This document shows positions 34,107 to 42,924 of a DNA stretch of 56,143 bases, in pieces (position 1 is the first letter of the stretch; every line of letters starts with the position of its first letter). The notes beneath the pieces were generated by a model. It saw nothing but the letters and a program-made list of their open reading frames with translations, was not told the origin of the DNA and made no database searches. The DNA lies in the NCBI RefSeq assembly GCF_900101605.1, contig NZ_FMUR01000022.1, positions 1-56,143 of the forward strand, read 5' to 3'. The DNA comes from Butyrivibrio hungatei (GTDB lineage Bacteria; Bacillota; Clostridia; Lachnospirales; Lachnospiraceae). The position numbers were made by a program, and so were the translations under genes.

Positions 34107-36338
34107 TCAAAGCTTGGGTGTCGCCATATGGAGCACTCTTTCTTTGATCTCCTGTGTGCGTCCCTGGTTCCAGAACTGTGTTCCGATATAACCACAGGTA
34201 CGTCTTGCTACATTCATCTTGTTCTGATCTCTGTTGCCACAATTAGGGCATTCCCAAATAAGCTTACCATCTGTATCTGTAACAATCTTGATCTCCCCAT
34301 CATAACCGCAGCATTGGCAGTAATCTGATTTGGTGTTGAGCTCAGCGTACATGATGTTTTCATATATATATTTCATTACTGAAATAACCGCTTCAATATT
34401 GCTATTCATATCAGGTACTTCTACATAACTTATAGCTCCGCCCGGTGAAAGTGCCTGGAATTCGGATTCAAATTTAAGCTTTGTAAATGCATCGATCTGC
34501 TCAGTAACATGAACATGATAGCTGTTTGTAATATAGTTTTTGTCTGTTACGTCAGGAATGATTCCGAAACGCTTCTGCAGACATTTTGCAAATTTATATG
34601 TTGTTGACTCAAGCGGTGTTCCGTAAAGGCTGAATGCAATATTTGTCTCAGCTCTCCACTTTGCACACTTATCATTGAGGAACTGCATTACTTTTATAGC
34701 GAAGTCTTTTCCCTTTGCATCTGTGTGGGAAACGCCCTTCATATATCTTGTACATTCGCAAAGTCCGGCATAACCGAGTGATATTGTTGAGTAGTTACCA
34801 AAAAGGAGATTATCGATTGTCTCGCCTTTCTGTAATCTTGCAAGTGCGCCGTTCTGCCAGAGAATGGGAGCTACGTCTGAAGGTGTACCAAGAAGTCTCT
34901 CATGTCTGCACATAAGCGCTCTCTTACAGAGCTCGGTTCTCTCTTCCATTATCTCCCAGAACTTATCTTCGTCCTTATTGGAAGTACATGCCACGTCTAC
35001 GAGATTGATCGTAACAACGCCCTGATTAAATCTTCCGTAGTATTTGTGGTCTCCCTCTTTGTAATTCTTCGCATGAGCTTTGTTGCCCTTGTTGCAGAAT
35101 CCCTCGGGAACGTTCTCATTGTCAGGTGTAAGGAAACTTCTGCATCCCATGCAAGGATAAACGTCTCCGCCCTTGAGCTCTTTCATCTTCTTTGCTGAGA
35201 TGTAATCGGGAACAAGTCTCTTTGCTGTACACTTAGCGGCAAGTTCAGTCAGATACCAGTATTTGGAATCTTCATGAATGTTGTCTTCGTCAAGTACGTA
35301 TATAAGCTTAGGGAAAGCAGGTGTTATAAGCTGTCCCTTTTCGTTCTTAACTCCTGTGATACGCTGCTTGAGCATTTCCTCGATGACCATGGCAAGGTCT
35401 TCTCTTGTCTGTCCTTCGGGAACTTCGTCAAGGTACATATATACTGTTATGAAAGGAGCCTGTCCGTTTGTGGTCATAAGTGTGATGACCTGATACTGGA
35501 TTACCTGACATCCTCTCTCTACTTCTTTTTTAACACGCATCTCTGCGATATCATTTACCTGTTTCTTGTTGATCTTCATTCCTGCTGTCTCGAATTCGAG
35601 AGCAACTTCTTTACGGAATTTCTGTCTGCTGACATCAACAAAAGGTACAAGATGTGAAAGTGTGATACTCTGTCCGCCGTACTGTGAACTTGCAATCTGC
35701 GCAATTGCCTGTGTAGCAATGTTACATGCTGTTGAAAAGCTCTTTGGACGCTCTATCATTGTTTCTGAAATAACTGTTCCGTTCTGAAGCATATCCTCCA
35801 GATTTACGAGGCAACAGTTATGCATATGCTGTGCGAAATAGTCAGAATCATGGAAGTGGATAAGTCCTGCCTCGTGTGCTCTTACTACGTCTTCGGGCAA
35901 AAGAAATCTCTTTGTGATATCTTTGCTGACCTCACCTGCCATGTAATCTCTCTGTACGCTGTTTACTGTAGGATTCTTATTTGAGTTTTCCTGCTTAACT
36001 TCCTCATTGTTGCACTCAATAAGAGACATGATCTGTTCATCCGTCGTATTGGACTTTCTTACAAGAGCATGTTTATAGCGGTATGTAATGTATTTTCTGG
36101 CAACCTCGTACTTGCCTGATTTCATGAGTCCATCCTCAACCATATCCTGGATTTCCTCAACGCTTGCTGCACGAGTAAGAGATGCGCACTGGTTCTCCAC
36201 ACTTCTTTCGATGTCGCTGATCTGGCCTGCGGTCAATTTCTTTTCGTCTGTAACTTCGTTGTTTGCCTTCTCTATAGCCGCAATGATCTTATTGCCATCA
36301 AACGCAACTTCTTTACCGCTTCTCTTAATGATCTTCAT
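34107..36338 (-). CDS. nrdD: Anaerobic (class III) ribonucleoside-triphosphate reductase
   Basis: 743 residues. An N-terminal ATP cone (MKIIKRSGKEVAFDGNKIIA, VARKYITYRYKHAL) gives allosteric control by ATP/dATP. The central glycyl-radical enzyme core is typical. The C-terminus has the zinc site CQCCGYDGE ... WECPNCGNRDQ and the glycyl radical loop RRTCGYIGTQ. It makes dNTPs from NTPs without oxygen. The leader contains a palindromic NrdR-like box. nrdG is downstream. No aerobic class I or II reductase is present in the window. Confidence 0.97.
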   Translation of the reverse strand: MKIIKRSGKEVAFDGNKIIAAIEKANNEVTDEKKLTAGQISDIERSVENQCASLTRAASVEEIQDMVEDGLMKSGKYEVARKYITYRYKHALVRKSNTTDEQIMSLIECNNEEVKQENSNKNPTVNSVQRDYMAGEVSKDITKRFLLPEDVVRAHEAGLIHFHDSDYFAQHMHNCCLVNLEDMLQNGTVISETMIERPKSFSTACNIATQAIAQIASSQYGGQSITLSHLVPFVDVSRQKFRKEVALEFETAGMKINKKQVNDIAEMRVKKEVERGCQVIQYQVITLMTTNGQAPFITVYMYLDEVPEGQTREDLAMVIEEMLKQRITGVKNEKGQLITPAFPKLIYVLDEDNIHEDSKYWYLTELAAKCTAKRLVPDYISAKKMKELKGGDVYPCMGCRSFLTPDNENVPEGFCNKGNKAHAKNYKEGDHKYYGRFNQGVVTINLVDVACTSNKDEDKFWEIMEERTELCKRALMCRHERLLGTPSDVAPILWQNGALARLQKGETIDNLLFGNYSTISLGYAGLCECTRYMKGVSHTDAKGKDFAIKVMQFLNDKCAKWRAETNIAFSLYGTPLESTTYKFAKCLQKRFGIIPDVTDKNYITNSYHVHVTEQIDAFTKLKFESEFQALSPGGAISYVEVPDMNSNIEAVISVMKYIYENIMYAELNTKSDYCQCCGYDGEIKIVTDTDGKLIWECPNCGNRDQNKMNVARRTCGYIGTQFWNQGRTQEIKERVLHMATPKL

Positions 36339-36381
36339 AAGAACCCCCTTCTTTTATTTTACAAAAAAATGTTTTTTCGCA

Positions 36382-36419
36382 ATCACGATATTTTTTAGCC
36401 GAATAACAATATATTGTGG
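36382..36419 (-). promoter_or_regulatory. Candidate NrdR boxes upstream of nrdD
   Basis: TAACAATATATTGTGG (36404-36419) closely matches the NrdR consensus ACWCAAKATATTGTGT-like palindrome. A degenerate copy centred 21 bp away contains CGATATTTTTT (36386-36396), which is two helical turns. Paired boxes in phase are typical for NrdR, the dATP/ATP-sensing repressor of reductase genes. nrdR itself is not in the window. Confidence 0.6.
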
Positions 36420-36470
36420 TCGCATAACTATGATAATACTTTATATAGTAAAATACAAGAAGGATAATTA

Positions 36471-37289
36471 TTATTTTTTTCTTACAAATTCTAACCGATT
36501 ATGTAGTATTCTCAGACGTTCAAGCTCTGTCTCACCTGTTATCGGTTTTCCGGAGTAAAAATAATCTGTTTTCGATTTCTCCAACATCTTGTGTATATCA
36601 TTAAATTCAACCACATCATCGGGAGCTTCGGACAACTTTAGTCCGAGAACCTCCGCTAAGTGTTTCACTGTGCCGTGATTTCCGTCGATAAGAAGTGTCT
36701 CTTCTCCAAAAATCTGTCTGTACGCAGGTTTGAAATAGTTAAAGTGTGTACATCCAAGCACAAGTGCACAATATTCTTCCATATTATAAGGTTCGAACTG
36801 CTTCTTTATATAATTAAGAACTTCGTCCGAATCAAATTCTGCTCTCTCGGCAAACTCTACGAGTCTCGGCATTGGAAGAAGGTCTACTCTGTGATGTTCG
36901 TCAACTCTGTGAAGTAGATCTTTTAGCTTGTCTTCTCTGATGGTCACAGGTGTTGCGATGACCATAATGCGCTTCTTATCAGTTCCCTCGACAGCGGGTT
37001 TTACTGCAGGTTCCATTCCGAGAATCGGGATGTTGTATCTTTTTCTCAATTCTTTTATGGCAACACTGGTCGCGGTATTACAGGCAACAACTATTGCATC
37101 AACTCCCTTATCAAGCAAAAACTCCGTGATGCCGATCGAATACTCAAGGATCTGCTCCGGGGTTTTTAATCCATACGGTACGTGTTCTATGTCTGCATAA
37201 AATATGTAATTTTGCTCCGGAAGATAATGATAAGCTTCGTGAAGTACGGAAAGCCCACCTATTCCGGAATCAAAAATACCGATCTTCAT
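36471..37289 (-). CDS. murI: Glutamate racemase
   Basis: 272 residues, usual length. Both catalytic cysteines are present in VVACNTATS and LVLGCTHFNYF, and the N-terminus IGIFDSGIGGLSVL and YADIEHVPYG are diagnostic. It supplies D-glutamate for peptidoglycan. AGAGGA precedes the ATG by eight bases. The gene is divergent from the 37324 gene and separated from it by 34 bp. Confidence 0.96.
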   Translation of the reverse strand: MKIGIFDSGIGGLSVLHEAYHYLPEQNYIFYADIEHVPYGLKTPEQILEYSIGITEFLLDKGVDAIVVACNTATSVAIKELRKRYNIPILGMEPAVKPAVEGTDKKRIMVIATPVTIREDKLKDLLHRVDEHHRVDLLPMPRLVEFAERAEFDSDEVLNYIKKQFEPYNMEEYCALVLGCTHFNYFKPAYRQIFGEETLLIDGNHGTVKHLAEVLGLKLSEAPDDVVEFNDIHKMLEKSKTDYFYSGKPITGETELERLRILHNRLEFVRKK

Positions 37290-37311
37290 TTTTGATTTCC
37301 TCTATATATGC

Positions 37312-37317
37312 TATACT
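37312..37317 (+). promoter_or_regulatory. Extended -10 promoter predicting a leaderless mRNA
   Basis: TGCTATACT (extended -10 TGnTATACT, hexamer 37312-37317) ends six bases before the ATG of the 37324 gene. A start of transcription seven bases downstream would fall on the A of that ATG. There is no Shine-Dalgarno. Confidence 0.45.
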
Positions 37318-37323
37318 TTACTT

Positions 37324-37776
37324 ATGAATGATAAAAAAATTGACGAACTTCAGAAATTGTACGACAATTCAAAAGTCGGTGCCTTAGTTCAGGAGATTTG
37401 CGAGTATTACGCAACAAGAGATGACTATGAAGACAACTCCTATCAGGAGGAAATTGAGCCTCATGAAGTAGTTGAGTCTGTTTATATTCTCTTTTGTTTA
37501 CAGAGCAGAGAGCAGATACTCGATGAATTTTCTCTTATTCAGAAGAAATATCCATCGTTATATACCTGCGTCAGTGCTCTTTATAACAATCTTCTGGTAA
37601 ATATGGATTATCGCCGGCTTGAGACTTGTTCTGCCCAAAAAATCGCAGAATATGTCGGGGATATATCTTCCGATGAAGTTCTCTCACAAGCTGATTCTTT
37701 TTCACGCTCGGAAAGTTCTCTTTCGGAAGCAATGGATAAATTCTATTCCTGGCTTCACTCAAGGATTAACGCTTAA
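37324..37776 (+). CDS. Conserved hypothetical helical protein
   Basis: 150 residues, acidic and largely helical, with no signal peptide or membrane segment. Notable stretches are ALVQEICEYYATRDDYEDNS, EVVESVYILFCLQSREQIL and MDYRRLETCSAQKIAEYVGD. I do not recognise a family. The start has no ribosome site but sits just after an extended -10 element, so the message may be leaderless. Its 3' end overlaps the convergent SH3 protein gene by 18 bp. Coding bias and length argue that it is real. Confidence 0.6.
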   Translation: MNDKKIDELQKLYDNSKVGALVQEICEYYATRDDYEDNSYQEEIEPHEVVESVYILFCLQSREQILDEFSLIQKKYPSLYTCVSALYNNLLVNMDYRRLETCSAQKIAEYVGDISSDEVLSQADSFSRSESSLSEAMDKFYSWLHSRINA

Positions 37777-39237
37777 ATAATCCATGGATGCGTACACTGC
37801 CTTACCTTTGTAATTGATAAGTGCCCACGATCCGTCATTACTTACTGCAATTCTCTTAAGTTCATCTCCTTCTTTTGCCTTAGTAACGATATCACTGCTC
37901 GTACTCGGTGAAGATCTGAGATTCAAGAATTCATAGTTTACGACTACTTTATCATTAGTCTCGTCATATCCTTCAGGTATATCAATATCACCATTTCCTT
38001 CTTCGTCATCTTTATCATCATCGCCATCCTTTTGGGACTCTGTTGATGTCTTTTCAGAATCAGGTGAAGCTACCTTATCAATGAACTTCGCCTTTACAAT
38101 GAACACAAGAAACATAAGGATCAATAATCCTGTGACAACAGATGCGATTCTGATCATAAGGAGCTTGGTCTGCTCATCAATTCCGTTGTCATCATCGTAA
38201 TTATCATAATCCTCATCGTAATCTTCTTCGTAGTAATCTCTTCCACGACGACGATAACGATCATCGTCACGATAATCATCTCTATCATCACGGCGTCTGG
38301 GACGATCGTCTCTTCTTGGCATGTACTCATCGTCACGACGTCTGGGACGTTCATCTCTTCTTGGTGCATAATCGTCGTCACGATATCTTGGACGACCTTC
38401 GTCTCTTCTAGGCGGGTACGCGTCATCTCGACGCATAGGTCTCTCGCCATCCCTTCTTGGTGGGTATCCATCATCTCGGCGCATAGAACGTTCCTCATCT
38501 CTTCTCGGCGGGTATCCATCATCACGACGCATAGGACGCTCATCGTCTCTTCTCGGCGGGTATCCATCATCACGACGCATAGGACGCTCGTCATCTCTTC
38601 TTGGCGGATATCCTTCACCACGGCGCATAGGTCGCTCATCGTCTCTTCTCGGTGGATATCCATCGTCACGGCGCATAGGGCGTTCGTCGTCTCTTCTCGG
38701 GTTTCGACCGTCGCTGCGATTATCTACGCGCTCTCTTCTCTGCATATCAGGATTTACAGTTTGCCCATTCTGTTGCTCTCTCTGGCGGAAATATGCTTCA
38801 CGCTCATCTTCATTGAAAAAATTATAGGGATCGGCTATTTCTATATCGCCCAGCTCCTCTTGTTCGCTATTCGAAGCTTTGTCGCTTACAGGCCTGTCCT
38901 GAGTCACGTTACGGCTCTGGTCCTGTGGTTGCGACTGTGGCTGCGACTGACTTTGTACCTGACTACTGTTACGATCGTCATTATCCTGATGACTGTCAGG
39001 ATCAGAATAATCTGCATAATCTCTCTGATCATCATAGTCATGGTGATCATCTTCCTGATCGGTATAATCGCGGTGATCATACTCATCATCGGCATAGTCC
39101 TGATCGTCATAATCTCTGCCATCATAATCATGCATGTCTTCATACATATTACCCGTATCATATCTCTCATCCGGATCATATGTATCGTAGTCATCTCTCT
39201 TCCTATAATTTTCAAAGTTTGTAATCTTATTTGGCAA
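37759..39237 (-). CDS. Membrane protein with Arg/Asp tandem repeats and an extracellular SH3 domain
   Basis: 492 residues starting at TTG 39237 (GGAG nine bases upstream). Residues 1-130 are Asp/Tyr/Gln-rich. Residues 181-280 contain six 16-residue units of the type RRDDERPMRRDDGYPP, then degenerate copies to about 330. A very acidic stretch is followed by one membrane helix (359-382, MIRIASVVTGLLILMFLVFI). A Ser/Asp linker precedes a C-terminal bacterial SH3 domain (432-492, YEFLNLRSSPSTSSD, AVSNDGSWALINYKGKAVY). The long charged part is predicted to be cytoplasmic and disordered, and the SH3 domain faces the wall. It lies 35 bp after trxA. Confidence 0.8.
   Translation of the reverse strand: MPNKITNFENYRKRDDYDTYDPDERYDTGNMYEDMHDYDGRDYDDQDYADDEYDHRDYTDQEDDHHDYDDQRDYADYSDPDSHQDNDDRNSSQVQSQSQPQSQPQDQSRNVTQDRPVSDKASNSEQEELGDIEIADPYNFFNEDEREAYFRQREQQNGQTVNPDMQRRERVDNRSDGRNPRRDDERPMRRDDGYPPRRDDERPMRRGEGYPPRRDDERPMRRDDGYPPRRDDERPMRRDDGYPPRRDEERSMRRDDGYPPRRDGERPMRRDDAYPPRRDEGRPRYRDDDYAPRRDERPRRRDDEYMPRRDDRPRRRDDRDDYRDDDRYRRRGRDYYEEDYDEDYDNYDDDNGIDEQTKLLMIRIASVVTGLLILMFLVFIVKAKFIDKVASPDSEKTSTESQKDGDDDKDDEEGNGDIDIPEGYDETNDKVVVNYEFLNLRSSPSTSSDIVTKAKEGDELKRIAVSNDGSWALINYKGKAVYASMDYLSVNP
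38397..38697 (-). repeat. 48-bp coding tandem repeats (six copies)
   Basis: In-frame units of 48 bp encode the 16-residue repeat of the SH3 membrane protein. Synonymous differences between copies (CGTCATCTC, CATCGTCTC and similar on the plus strand) show selection on the protein sequence. Copy number is likely to vary between strains. Confidence 0.9.
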
Positions 39238-39271
39238 AACCTTAATCTCCTCTTTAAAAAGGTGCTGACTG

Positions 39272-39592
39272 TTAAGCCAGCACTTTATCGATTATAGACT
39301 GTAATTTTGTCTTGTTCTGAGCTCCTATTGCTGTCTCAGTCAACTCTCCATTCTTAAACACAGCGAACATCGGAATGGACATTACATTATACTTCTGAGC
39401 TATGTCGGGTGCCTGGTCAACATTTATCTTTCCGACCTTAAGCTCACCTTCGTATTCCTCTGCAAGTTCGTCAATAACAGGTGACATCATCTTACATGGT
39501 CCGCACCAGTCTGCTGCAAAATCAACAAGTACCGGCAACTTACTTTTCAGAACTTCTTCTTCAAAATTCTGACTGTTCAACGTGTAGTCCAT
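39272..39592 (-). CDS. trxA: Thioredoxin
   Basis: 106 residues with the redox site WCGPCKMM in DFAADWCGPC, the cis-proline in MSIPMFAVFKNG and the C-terminal helix. Cytoplasmic dithiol-disulfide reductant. AGGGGG precedes the ATG by eight bases. It follows trmB with three bases between and is followed by the SH3 protein gene, so the three form a likely operon. Confidence 0.96.
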   Translation of the reverse strand: MDYTLNSQNFEEEVLKSKLPVLVDFAADWCGPCKMMSPVIDELAEEYEGELKVGKINVDQAPDIAQKYNVMSIPMFAVFKNGELTETAIGAQNKTKLQSIIDKVLA

Positions 39593-39595
39593 AGG

Positions 39596-40246
39596 TTAGT
39601 CCCCCTTTCTGCTGATAACGTACTTAAATATTGGATTTCCGAGTGACGAAAACTTCTCTTCATATTCAGTCATTACATTTCCTTCATTCATGACTTCATC
39701 ATTATGAAGGTCATATGTAATGGCATCAATATTCCATCCTGCAGGTTCGACCTCATCACGGGCAAATGTGAAAAGTCCTTCGTTGTCCGTCTTAAATTCC
39801 ACAACGCCGTCTTTTTTTAATATTTTATCATATCGCTTCAGAAACTCGCGCGAAGGAAGTCGTCTCTTGGCGTGTCTGTCCTTCGGCCACGGATCTGAAA
39901 AATTCAAATATATTTTTCCTACTTCGGATTCATCAAATACTTCCGTAATATCTTCCGCATCCATTCTTATAAAGATAACATTTGGAAGTTGCAACTCTTC
40001 CTGCTTCTGTATCGCACGAAGAAGTACGCTCGAATATTTTTCTATTCCTACATAATTAATATCGGGATGGAGCGCTGCCATATCCATTATGAAACGTCCC
40101 TTACCCATACCTATCTCTATATGGATCTCATTATCGTTTCCAAATATCTCTTTTTTCCAAAGTCCTTTTTTCTGCTCAGGGTCCTTAACAGTGTACTTAC
40201 TCTCGGCAATAACTTCTCTTGAACCCGCAATATTACGTAATCGCAT
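39596..40246 (-). CDS. trmB: tRNA (guanine-N7)-methyltransferase
   Basis: 216 residues. The SAM-binding motif IHIEIGMGKGRFIMDMA, the acidic GIEKYSSV, and the signature LNFSDPWPKDRHAKRRLPSR are all typical of TrmB, which makes m7G46 in tRNA variable loops. The start at 40246 has AGGTGG about nine bases upstream. It is divergent from the carboxypeptidase fusion gene, with 80 bp between the preferred starts. Confidence 0.96.
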   Translation of the reverse strand: MRLRNIAGSREVIAESKYTVKDPEQKKGLWKKEIFGNDNEIHIEIGMGKGRFIMDMAALHPDINYVGIEKYSSVLLRAIQKQEELQLPNVIFIRMDAEDITEVFDESEVGKIYLNFSDPWPKDRHAKRRLPSREFLKRYDKILKKDGVVEFKTDNEGLFTFARDEVEPAGWNIDAITYDLHNDEVMNEGNVMTEYEEKFSSLGNPIFKYVISRKGD

Positions 40247-40326
40247 TTTTTAAATTCCACCTATCCTTTATAAAGAATTTTACAACATTTGCCCTTGAAT
40301 GGGAAGTATTGTATTATTTACATACT

Positions 40327-42882
40327 ATGAACTTTTCTGCAGACATTAATCACAAAAATAGAATAAGACATCTGGCTGCTTCAATTTCCTTATTATTAGC
40401 AGCATCTTTTTTATCAGAGCTTCCTATTGAAGCCCGCCAGGTACAAGATTGGCCCGAAGGACCTTCTATATCGGCGGAAGCTGCCATTGTTATGGATGCG
40501 AATACGAAGACTATTCTCTATTCCAAAAATATGGATGAGAAACTCTATCCCGCAAGTACGACCAAAATAATGACGTGTCTTCTTGCTGTTGAAAATGCCA
40601 AGTTGGATGAGCAGATTGTTTTCTCTCACGATGCGGTCTTTAGTGTTCCAAATGACGGATCGAGTATAGGAATGGATGAAGGCGAATCTATTTCTCTTGA
40701 GCAGGCTCTTTTTGGAATAATGGTCGGAAGTGCAAACGAAGTTGCCAATGCTCTTGCGGAACATATAAGCGGAAGTGTATCCAAATATGTTGACCGTATG
40801 AACGAAAGGGCAAAAGAACTCGGATGTCAGAATACTCATTTCGTTAATACCAACGGTCTCCATGATCCGGAGCATTATACAAGCGCACATGATCTTGCTC
40901 TTATAGCTACAGAATATTTTAGCAACGATCTCTTATGTAAAGTCGGAAACACACCAACATATCATTTTACTCCGACAGCATCTCAGCCTGATGATTTTTA
41001 TCTGCACAACAAGCACAAGCTGATAAACGGAGAAATAAAATATGATGGTATTGTAGGCGGTAAGACAGGTTATACCGCACAAGCAAATGAGACTCTTGTT
41101 ACATGTGCGGAAAGAGACGGCATGAAACTTATCTGTGTCGTATTAAAAGATGACTCTCCCGAGCAGTTCAATGATACCGTTACACTTTTTAATTACGGCT
41201 TCAATAATTTCCGTGCGGAAAAAGTTGCAGAGAGTGACCAAAGATATATGCCGGATGATTCTCTTTTCTTTGAGTCCGATAATGATGTGTTTGGAAAGTC
41301 GGGAACGATCTTAAATCTTAATCCCAATGATTATATTGTGCTTCCCGTCAACGCATCGATTGATGATACAGAATATGAAATCTCTTATGATATTACTCCT
41401 GAGGAAAAGAGCAAAACAAGTAATGCACTTGCAAAGGTTATTTATAAGTATAACGGAACCACGATCGGAAACGCCCATGTATGCTACTTTGAACAGAACG
41501 GAACACCCTCACAATTAGCCAATGCGTATCATTCGATTTTTATCAATGTAAAGATACTTATTATGTGTGCCGGAGTCTTTGTTGTTCTAATGACCTTAGT
41601 CGCGTCTGTTGCAACAAGGATTGCAGCTAACAGAACATTCCATAGCAGAAGCGATCGTATTCGATACAACAGAAGAAAGCGAGAATTTAATAAAGGACAT
41701 ATCCGGTATAAAAAAATATATATTATTGTAGCTGTTATAGTTATCGCAATTATCTGCTTCGGTTTGTTTATCTTTTTTAATTCCAAATCACAAAAAAATA
41801 CTCATACAAAAAATACGGATGAGATTAAACCGGAAACACCTGTTATAGAAGAATCAGCTGATAACATGGATGTGTGGAAAGAAAATCATTTAAAGGTAAA
41901 AGGCATATATGTCACAGGTCCAACAGCCGGAACAGATAAGCTTGACGATATCATTAGTCTTATAAACGAAACAGAACTAAATACAATTGTTCTTGATGTT
42001 AAAGATGACAATGGAAACATTACCTTTAAAATGGATAATGAAAATGTCATAGAAATGAACTCCGGCATTGCCTACATAAAAGACATTAGTGCACTTTTAA
42101 AAAAGCTAAAAGAAAATGATATATATGTAATTGCAAGAATAGCTTGTTTCAAAGATCCTATATTGGCAAAAGCTCATCCTGAGCTTGCTCTTACATCTTC
42201 TGACAATACACCTATAACTGATGCCAATGGGAATGCTTGGGTGAACCCATGTAAAGAAGAAGTATGGGATTATATTATTAGCCTTGTGGACAGTTGTTGT
42301 GCGCTCGGTTTTGATGAAGTGCAACTTGATTATGTTAGATTTCCGGTTGGACAAAAAGCTGATGATGCCTTATATGATCTCGTTTCAGATGATGATGATG
42401 CCCGTAGAAATTATATCACTGAGTTCTTAGCCAAAGTAACTGAAGAGGGGCATAAACATAACATTCCTGTATCAGCTGATGTTTTTGGAACAATAATCAA
42501 TAGTAACAAAGACTCAAAACACGTCGGCCAGGATTATGTAAATCTTGTCTCCAATTTAGATATCATCTGTCCAATGATCTATCCATCTCATTATGCAGAC
42601 GGAGAATTTAAATTAGATGTTCCCGATGCCCATCCTTACGATACGGTTAATAAAGCACTTGAAAAATCTAATGAAATCTTAAAGCCAATTTCAAATAATA
42701 ATCATGCTGTTATTCGGCCATGGCTTCAAGCGTTCACCGCAACCTGGGTAAAAGGACATATAAAATATGAGGGAAAAGAAATACGAGCGCAAATCCAAGC
42801 CGTATATGACGCCGGTTATGACGAATGGATACTATGGAATTCTAATAGCAATTACAATATTGATGCATTAACAAAAAGCTGA
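40327..42882 (+). CDS. Fusion of an S11 D-Ala-D-Ala carboxypeptidase with a DUF4015-type glycosidase-like barrel
   Basis: 851 residues from ATG 40327 in one open frame. A signal peptide (about 10-37) is followed by a DacF/PBP5-like domain with S77-T-T-K80 in YPASTTKIMT, SAN in MVGSANEVANA and KTG in VGGKTGYTA, all intact. Two membrane helices (about 408-432 and 461-485) flank a roughly 30-residue Arg/Lys-rich loop. Both enzyme domains are therefore predicted outside the cell. Residues 523-851 match a DUF4015-type TIM barrel (VKGIYVTGPTAGTDKLDDII, NTIVLDVKDDNG, FDEVQLDYVRFP, DIICPMIYPSHYADG, WLQAF). The second half is more AT-rich. No Shine-Dalgarno precedes the ATG. Confidence 0.88.
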   Translation: MNFSADINHKNRIRHLAASISLLLAASFLSELPIEARQVQDWPEGPSISAEAAIVMDANTKTILYSKNMDEKLYPASTTKIMTCLLAVENAKLDEQIVFSHDAVFSVPNDGSSIGMDEGESISLEQALFGIMVGSANEVANALAEHISGSVSKYVDRMNERAKELGCQNTHFVNTNGLHDPEHYTSAHDLALIATEYFSNDLLCKVGNTPTYHFTPTASQPDDFYLHNKHKLINGEIKYDGIVGGKTGYTAQANETLVTCAERDGMKLICVVLKDDSPEQFNDTVTLFNYGFNNFRAEKVAESDQRYMPDDSLFFESDNDVFGKSGTILNLNPNDYIVLPVNASIDDTEYEISYDITPEEKSKTSNALAKVIYKYNGTTIGNAHVCYFEQNGTPSQLANAYHSIFINVKILIMCAGVFVVLMTLVASVATRIAANRTFHSRSDRIRYNRRKREFNKGHIRYKKIYIIVAVIVIAIICFGLFIFFNSKSQKNTHTKNTDEIKPETPVIEESADNMDVWKENHLKVKGIYVTGPTAGTDKLDDIISLINETELNTIVLDVKDDNGNITFKMDNENVIEMNSGIAYIKDISALLKKLKENDIYVIARIACFKDPILAKAHPELALTSSDNTPITDANGNAWVNPCKEEVWDYIISLVDSCCALGFDEVQLDYVRFPVGQKADDALYDLVSDDDDARRNYITEFLAKVTEEGHKHNIPVSADVFGTIINSNKDSKHVGQDYVNLVSNLDIICPMIYPSHYADGEFKLDVPDAHPYDTVNKALEKSNEILKPISNNNHAVIRPWLQAFTATWVKGHIKYEGKEIRAQIQAVYDAGYDEWILWNSNSNYNIDALTKS

Positions 42883-42887
42883 AAAAA

Positions 42888-42924
42888 GCAGAACCCATTA
42901 TATTATGGGGTCTGCCTTTTTTTT
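42888..42924 (+). terminator. Terminator of the carboxypeptidase fusion gene
   Basis: GCAGAACCCAT pairs with ATGGGGTCTGC (one mismatch) around six bases, then eight T. It overlaps the last codons of the convergent exonuclease gene. Confidence 0.8.

Noticed and set aside
38397..38697. Regular 48-bp repeats as a CRISPR or satellite
   Set aside because: The repeats are contiguous, in frame and encode a 16-residue protein repeat with synonymous variation.
38154..39297. Several ORFs on both strands over the SH3 protein gene (103-178 codons)
   Set aside because: Produced by the biased GAT/CGT repeat composition; only the 492-codon frame has a ribosome site, a membrane helix and an SH3 domain.
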